Assembly: GCA_012735455.1 (NCBI GenBank) | Contig: JAAYHG010000319.1 | Location: 1 to 10,546 of the forward strand | DNA: 10,546 nt | From: Bacillota bacterium | GTDB lineage: Bacteria > Bacillota > DTU030 > DUMP01 | Direction: 5' to 3' | In this document: positions 7,708-10,546 of the stretch, piece after piece | Layout of the letters: each line of letters begins with the position of its first letter | Position numbering within the stretch: position 1 is the stretch's first letter | Position numbers and translations under genes: made by a program | Notes under the pieces: generated by a model | The model's input: only the letters and a program-made list of their open reading frames with translations | Databases searched by the model: none | Told to the model about the DNA's origin: nothing

Positions 7708-8136
7708 CTAAAAGAACATATTAAGGACTATCCCGGTGGCAAGTGCCGTTAGTATCCGCACCCCGACCACCTGCAGCGCCCGGCCGCCAGCCTGAAGCAC
7801 TATAGCTCCCTCTTGTGGCAGGGAGTGAGACAGCATCAGCATAGCCGCTAGGATGAGGCGCTGCTTAACTGTAAGCTCTAGCGCAGCCATAGCTCCGACC
7901 CCGGCATACATACTTGACAGGTTTCCGGCCACCAGGGCTATGGCTGCCTCGCCCGGAAGTCCTAGAAGCGCCATAGCCGGCGCAAAGCGCTTGGCCAGCT
8001 GCGGCAACAGCCCGGACAACTCCAGGAACGTCACCAATAGGGTCGCGGGAACCATTACTTTAGCCAGAACAAGTATTGTCCTGACAGCGTTTTGTGCTCC
8101 CTCCCTCAGCGCCCGCCAGAGTCGCTCTCTCTCCAC
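7708..8136 (-). CDS. Small nucleoside-recognition (Gate-domain) membrane protein, first of a pair
   Basis: A 142-residue protein with a short basic N-terminus and hydrophobic segments at about 19-42, 52-72, 91-104 and 120-142. Motifs GNLSSMYAGVGAMAAL (71-86) and LSHSLPQEGAIVLQAGG (102-118) resemble half of a Gate domain (family of SpmA/SpmB and the FeoB gate). I infer that it forms a hetero-oligomer with the next gene. Start is GTG, inside the end of divIVA (31-base overlap), with GGAGGAGG about ten bases upstream; I see no better start. Expression is therefore tied to the division operon. Function unknown. Confidence 0.78.
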   Translation of the reverse strand: MERERLWRALREGAQNAVRTILVLAKVMVPATLLVTFLELSGLLPQLAKRFAPAMALLGLPGEAAIALVAGNLSSMYAGVGAMAALELTVKQRLILAAMLMLSHSLPQEGAIVLQAGGRALQVVGVRILTALATGIVLNMFF

Positions 8137-8609
8137 TTCAATCCTGCCTCCTCCAGATCCATGTTGCCTGCTTGTATTTTCTCGAGCAGAGCCACTGCGG
8201 AAAGAAGCAGGGACTTAGCCTGTGCCTTATACTCGCTCAGCTTCTCCTCCAACCGACGCCTCTCTGCCTCGAGCTCGGCCAAGGTCCTCTTACCCCTTTC
8301 GACCTCGGCACGAGCCTGGGCCTTGGCCTCCTGCACAATCAGTTCCGCCTCTCTCACAGCATTGGCACGGTTTTCGTCAGCTGTTTTCTGGGCTACCAGC
8401 AAGGTATTCTTGAGGGTCTCCTCTAGGTTGGTGTAACGCTCCACCTCGGAGCGCAGCCGGGAAACCTCTTCCTTGAGGTTAGTATTCTGACGGTAGAGAA
8501 GCTCATAATCCTCCAATACCTGATCTAGAAATTCGTCCACCTCTGTCTCGCTGTAGCCTCGTAGGCGACGATGAAACTCCTTCTTTTGAATGTCAAGGGG
8601 TGTCAGCAT
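8106..8609 (-). CDS. divIVA: DivIVA: cell-pole and septum-targeting coiled-coil protein
   Basis: A 167-residue scaffold that binds curved membrane at poles and septa and recruits division, wall or sporulation partners. The N-terminal domain LTPLDIQKKEFHRRLRGYSE (2-21), then TEVDEFLDQVLEDYE, is diagnostic. A long coiled coil follows (about 30-130, Glu/Arg/Lys heptads), with a second C-terminal helix. The membrane-contacting pair that is Phe-Arg in B. subtilis is Leu16-Arg17 here, a conservative change. Start is ATG with GGAGGT upstream. It follows yggT by 14 bases and overlaps the first Gate-domain gene. The usual S4-domain gene ylmH that precedes divIVA in bacilli is not present. Confidence 0.95.
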   Translation of the reverse strand: MLTPLDIQKKEFHRRLRGYSETEVDEFLDQVLEDYELLYRQNTNLKEEVSRLRSEVERYTNLEETLKNTLLVAQKTADENRANAVREAELIVQEAKAQARAEVERGKRTLAELEAERRRLEEKLSEYKAQAKSLLLSAVALLEKIQAGNMDLEEAGLKWRESDSGGR

Positions 8610-8623
8610 GCAGTGACCTCCTA

Positions 8624-8890
8624 CTAAAACACTACGAGGTTGTAAACAAGACTAAGTACTAGTCGCCGGAATAAAGAAAGAACCATGATGGCCACAACGG
8701 GCGAAAAGTCCACCATACCCACGGGCGGCAGCAAGCGACGAAACGGCTCCAGGAAAGGCTCAGTTACCTGGTAGATGAAGCGAACCCAGGCAGCGTAAGG
8801 GTCTGGATTTACCCAAGAGAGCAACAGACGGATTATGATCAGTAGGTTGTAAAGATCGAAAAGAGCAGCGACAAGACTGTAGAGAGCCAA
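8624..8890 (-). CDS. yggT: YggT-family (YlmG) membrane protein
   Basis: An 88-residue protein with two membrane segments (about 2-26 and 63-85). Between them is the hallmark loop LLSWVNPDPYAAWVRFIYQ followed by TEPFLEPFRRLLPP and a VDFSPVVA motif, which defines the YggT family. Its role is not settled; it lies beside sepF and divIVA in many Firmicutes and a link to septum or membrane organisation is likely. Start is TTG: GGAGG at 8898-8902 lies exactly seven bases upstream, and no ATG is available. Fifteen bases separate it from proC. Confidence 0.93.
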   Translation of the reverse strand: MALYSLVAALFDLYNLLIIIRLLLSWVNPDPYAAWVRFIYQVTEPFLEPFRRLLPPVGMVDFSPVVAIMVLSLFRRLVLSLVYNLVVF

Positions 8891-8897
8891 ACCGTCA

Positions 8898-8902
8898 CCT
8901 CC
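8898..8902 (-). promoter_or_regulatory. Ribosome binding site that supports the TTG start of yggT
   Basis: GGAGG on the minus strand, seven bases before TTG at 8890, lying between the proC stop and yggT. Confidence 0.8.
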
Positions 8903-8905
8903 GCT

Positions 8906-9718
8906 TTACTTGCGCGCCGCACCCAGTTCTGCCGACCGTTCGGCACCTGCCATTACAGCGTCTATCACCAGCCCGCGGAAACCGCCCTCCTCCAAGGTAG
9001 CTATACCGCAAATGGTTGTACCGGCCGGTGAGGCAACTTTATCTTTAAGTGATCCAGGATGTTCCCCTGTCTCCAGGACCATTCTTGCCGCACCTAGAAC
9101 TGTCTGCGCCGCCAAAGTCTGGGCCACCGGACGCGGCAAGCCCGCTAAGACTCCGCCATCCGCCAAGGCCTCAATGAACATGTAGACATAGGCTGGTGCG
9201 GAACCACTGAGACCCGTTACCGCATCCAGCAGGCTTTCCGGCACAACGAAGGCTTTCCCAACGGCATTTAGGAGGTTCTTTACCTGCTCCAGGTCTTCCG
9301 CCGTGGCCCGACTCCCGGCTGCAATACCGGCTGCTCCAGCCTGTACCAAGCAGGGTGTGTTCGGCATCACCCGTATTAGGCGTGCTGCCCCCAGGTACTT
9401 CTCCAAATAAGAAACCGGTACTCCAGCCATAATGGAAACCACCAGGTGACGCTCACTGAAGCTACCCCTCAGAGCCGAGAGAACTTCGACAGCCACCTGC
9501 GGCTTCACGGCAAGAAAGATTATGTCCCCTACAGCCAAGACAGCCTGGTTGTCCCGTGCTGGCTTTACACCAAGGGTCTGCGCTAAATACGTCACTCGGT
9601 CACTATTGATATCGCTAACATAAACAGCACCGGGCTCGGCGAGACCTTGAGCCAGTATTCCTTTTAGGAGGGCCTCAGCCATAGCACCGCCACCGATAAA
9701 ACCAATCCTCGTGGTCAC
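8906..9718 (-). CDS. proC: ProC: pyrroline-5-carboxylate reductase
   Basis: A 270-residue enzyme catalysing the last step of proline synthesis (pyrroline-5-carboxylate + NAD(P)H to proline). The N-terminal Rossmann motif GFIGGGAMAEAL is at 6-17, VMPNTPC at 117-123, TGLSGSAPAYVYMFIEALAD at 168-187, and the C-terminal ProC signature HPGSLKDKVASPAGTTICGI at 220-239. Start: GTG at 9718 (MTTRIGFIGG) has GGAGG seven bases upstream. The ATG two codons earlier lies only one base from that GGAGG, and a further upstream GTG would overlap sepF, so both are less likely. It lies 20 bases after sepF, inserted in a division cluster; in the Bacillus order no proC sits here. Confidence 0.96.
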   Translation of the reverse strand: MTTRIGFIGGGAMAEALLKGILAQGLAEPGAVYVSDINSDRVTYLAQTLGVKPARDNQAVLAVGDIIFLAVKPQVAVEVLSALRGSFSERHLVVSIMAGVPVSYLEKYLGAARLIRVMPNTPCLVQAGAAGIAAGSRATAEDLEQVKNLLNAVGKAFVVPESLLDAVTGLSGSAPAYVYMFIEALADGGVLAGLPRPVAQTLAAQTVLGAARMVLETGEHPGSLKDKVASPAGTTICGIATLEEGGFRGLVIDAVMAGAERSAELGAARK

Positions 9719-9725
9719 TCTCATG

Positions 9726-9730
9726 CCTCC
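9726..9730 (-). promoter_or_regulatory. Ribosome binding site that decides the proC start
   Basis: GGAGG on the minus strand. Spacing is seven bases to GTG (9718) and one base to ATG (9724), which favours GTG as the start. Confidence 0.75.
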
Positions 9731-9738
9731 AATCCTGG

Positions 9739-10170
9739 TTAGCGCAACCACGGAAAAGCTGCAGCTTCCGGCTCCTTGTGTTGTGCCACTATATCCACAT
9801 TACTAGGGGCAAACAGGAAAATCTCGTCTCCAACACGCTCCACACTGCCGTTTAGAGCAAAAGCAGCACCACTGACAAAATCCACAATGCGTTGGGAGGT
9901 AACTTCATCCATCCCTTCAAGATTAACAACAACCGTGCGGCGAGACTTGAGGTGGTCCGCAATGGCCTGCGCAGCTTCAAAACTCTCCGGCTGCACAATG
10001 ACCACCTTGCTACCGCTCGGGGCACTAGGCAGTCCCACCACCTTGGCCCGACCCCGCTCGCGCTTGGTTGGTGCCAGCTGGACTTCCTCTTCCTCAGCCA
10101 CCACTTCTTCTACTACCGTCTCCTCGAACCCCATTAGGTTGAGGAATTTACCAACTAGATTCGCAGCCAT
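9739..10170 (-). CDS. sepF: SepF: FtsZ-membrane anchor, cell division protein
   Basis: A 143-residue protein that tethers FtsZ to the membrane and aligns its filaments. The N-terminal amphipathic helix MAANLVGKFLNLMGF (1-15) is the membrane anchor. An acidic linker (16-30, mainly Glu/Val) and a basic stretch (35-43) follow. The SepF fold spans 55-128: KVVIVQPESFEAAQAIADHL, VVVNLEGMD, SQRIVDFVSGAAFALNGSV and IFLFAPSNVDI. Start is ATG with GGAGGAAGGTG upstream; a longer reading frame back to 10224 would enter the yggS gene and lacks the family N-terminus. It sits 19 bases after the YggS-type gene, the ylmE-ylmF order of Bacillus. Confidence 0.95.
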   Translation of the reverse strand: MAANLVGKFLNLMGFEETVVEEVVAEEEEVQLAPTKRERGRAKVVGLPSAPSGSKVVIVQPESFEAAQAIADHLKSRRTVVVNLEGMDEVTSQRIVDFVSGAAFALNGSVERVGDEIFLFAPSNVDIVAQHKEPEAAAFPWLR

Positions 10171-10189
10171 ACTATCACCTTCCTCCTGT

Positions 10190-10546
10190 TCAGTTTTGCA
10201 GCGAACGGGCACCAAAAATAGCACTTCCTATCCGAACCATGGTGGCGCCCTCTTCTATAGCCACCTCAAAATCCCCGCTCATTCCCATGGAGAGCTCTGT
10301 CATGTTCACCCGCGGTAGCTTGAGCTCAGCCGCCTGGCAAGCTAAGTCGCGCAGCTTACGGAATACAGGGCGAACCTCCTCAGGATCGTGGCTATACGGT
10401 GCCACGGTCATAAGGCCGCGCACACTGATGTGTTCCAAGGCGGACACAGAAGACAAAAAGTGAACAAGCTCGTCCGGCGAGATTCCGTGTTTGCTAACCT
10501 CTCCTGCCACATTCACTTCCACCAGGCAGGCCACTGACTTTCCAAC
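10190..10546 (-). CDS. yggS: YggS/YlmE-type PLP-binding protein (5' end beyond window)
   Basis: C-terminal 118 residues of a pyridoxal-phosphate-binding protein involved in PLP homeostasis; no enzymatic reaction is established. Visible hallmarks are LVEVNVAGE, the GLMTVAPYS segment with the following HDPEEVRPVF, and near the C-terminus LSMGMSGDFEVAIEEGATMV followed by RIGSAIFGAR, which is nearly diagnostic. The reading frame stays open to the right edge, so the PLP-lysine region lies outside. It is followed after 19 bases by sepF. Confidence 0.94.
   Translation of the reverse strand, partial: VGKSVACLVEVNVAGEVSKHGISPDELVHFLSSVSALEHISVRGLMTVAPYSHDPEEVRPVFRKLRDLACQAAELKLPRVNMTELSMGMSGDFEVAIEEGATMVRIGSAIFGARSLQN

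Noticed and set aside
9719..9751. Upstream GTG or ATG starts for proC
   Set aside because: The GTG at 9751 overlaps sepF, and the ATG at 9724 is one base from GGAGG; GTG at 9718 has ideal spacing and the expected short N-terminus.
9776..10318. Plus-strand reading frame of 180 codons across sepF and yggS
   Set aside because: Low-complexity Ser/Thr/Arg-rich translation antisense to two well-supported genes.

Overview
Every gene I can support lies on the minus strand, so transcription runs from the right edge to the left. The window is a conserved housekeeping locus of a spore-forming, Gram-positive-type bacterium (Firmicutes). Evidence for this is SepF plus DivIVA, a YteA-type zinc-finger protein, a T-box before ileS, PyrR-type attenuators, strong GGAGG ribosome sites and many GTG/TTG starts. 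By eye the G+C is in the low-to-mid 50s percent. Together with the gene order this suggests a Clostridia lineage of the Moorella/Desulfotomaculum kind, but the genus is inference. The order resembles the Bacillus subtilis ylmE-sepF-ylmG-ylmH-divIVA-ileS-lspA-ylyB-pyrR-pyrP region, with changes: proC sits between sepF and the yggT gene, ylmH is absent, two small Gate-domain membrane proteins lie between divIVA and ileS, and a DUF5665-like gene plus a yteA-like gene precede lspA.

Layout in the direction of transcription. (1) 10546-7230: C-terminal part of a YggS-type PLP protein, then sepF, proC, yggT/ylmG, divIVA and two Gate-domain proteins, with gaps of 20 nt or less or overlaps, so probably one operon for cell division, septum or pole placement and proline synthesis. 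(2) 7233-6928: a sigma-A-type promoter followed by an isoleucine T-box leader (specifier ATC) and then ileS, which ends at a strong palindromic terminator near 4081-4104. (3) 3993-1577: DUF5665-like membrane protein, yteA-like, lspA and rluD, closely packed. (4) 1576-1: a pyrimidine unit with a PyrR-binding attenuator, pyrR, a second PyrR-binding attenuator, and a uracil permease cut off by the left edge.

Two RNA-based feedback circuits dominate regulation. Uncharged tRNA-Ile should open the ileS leader, and UMP/UTP-bound PyrR should close the two pyr attenuators. The only non-coding stretch near 300 bases (6928-7229) is filled by the ileS promoter and T-box leader. I found no mobile element, CRISPR array, tRNA or rRNA gene. 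I found no clearly new system; the least understood parts are the paired Gate-domain genes and the DUF5665-like/yteA pair.
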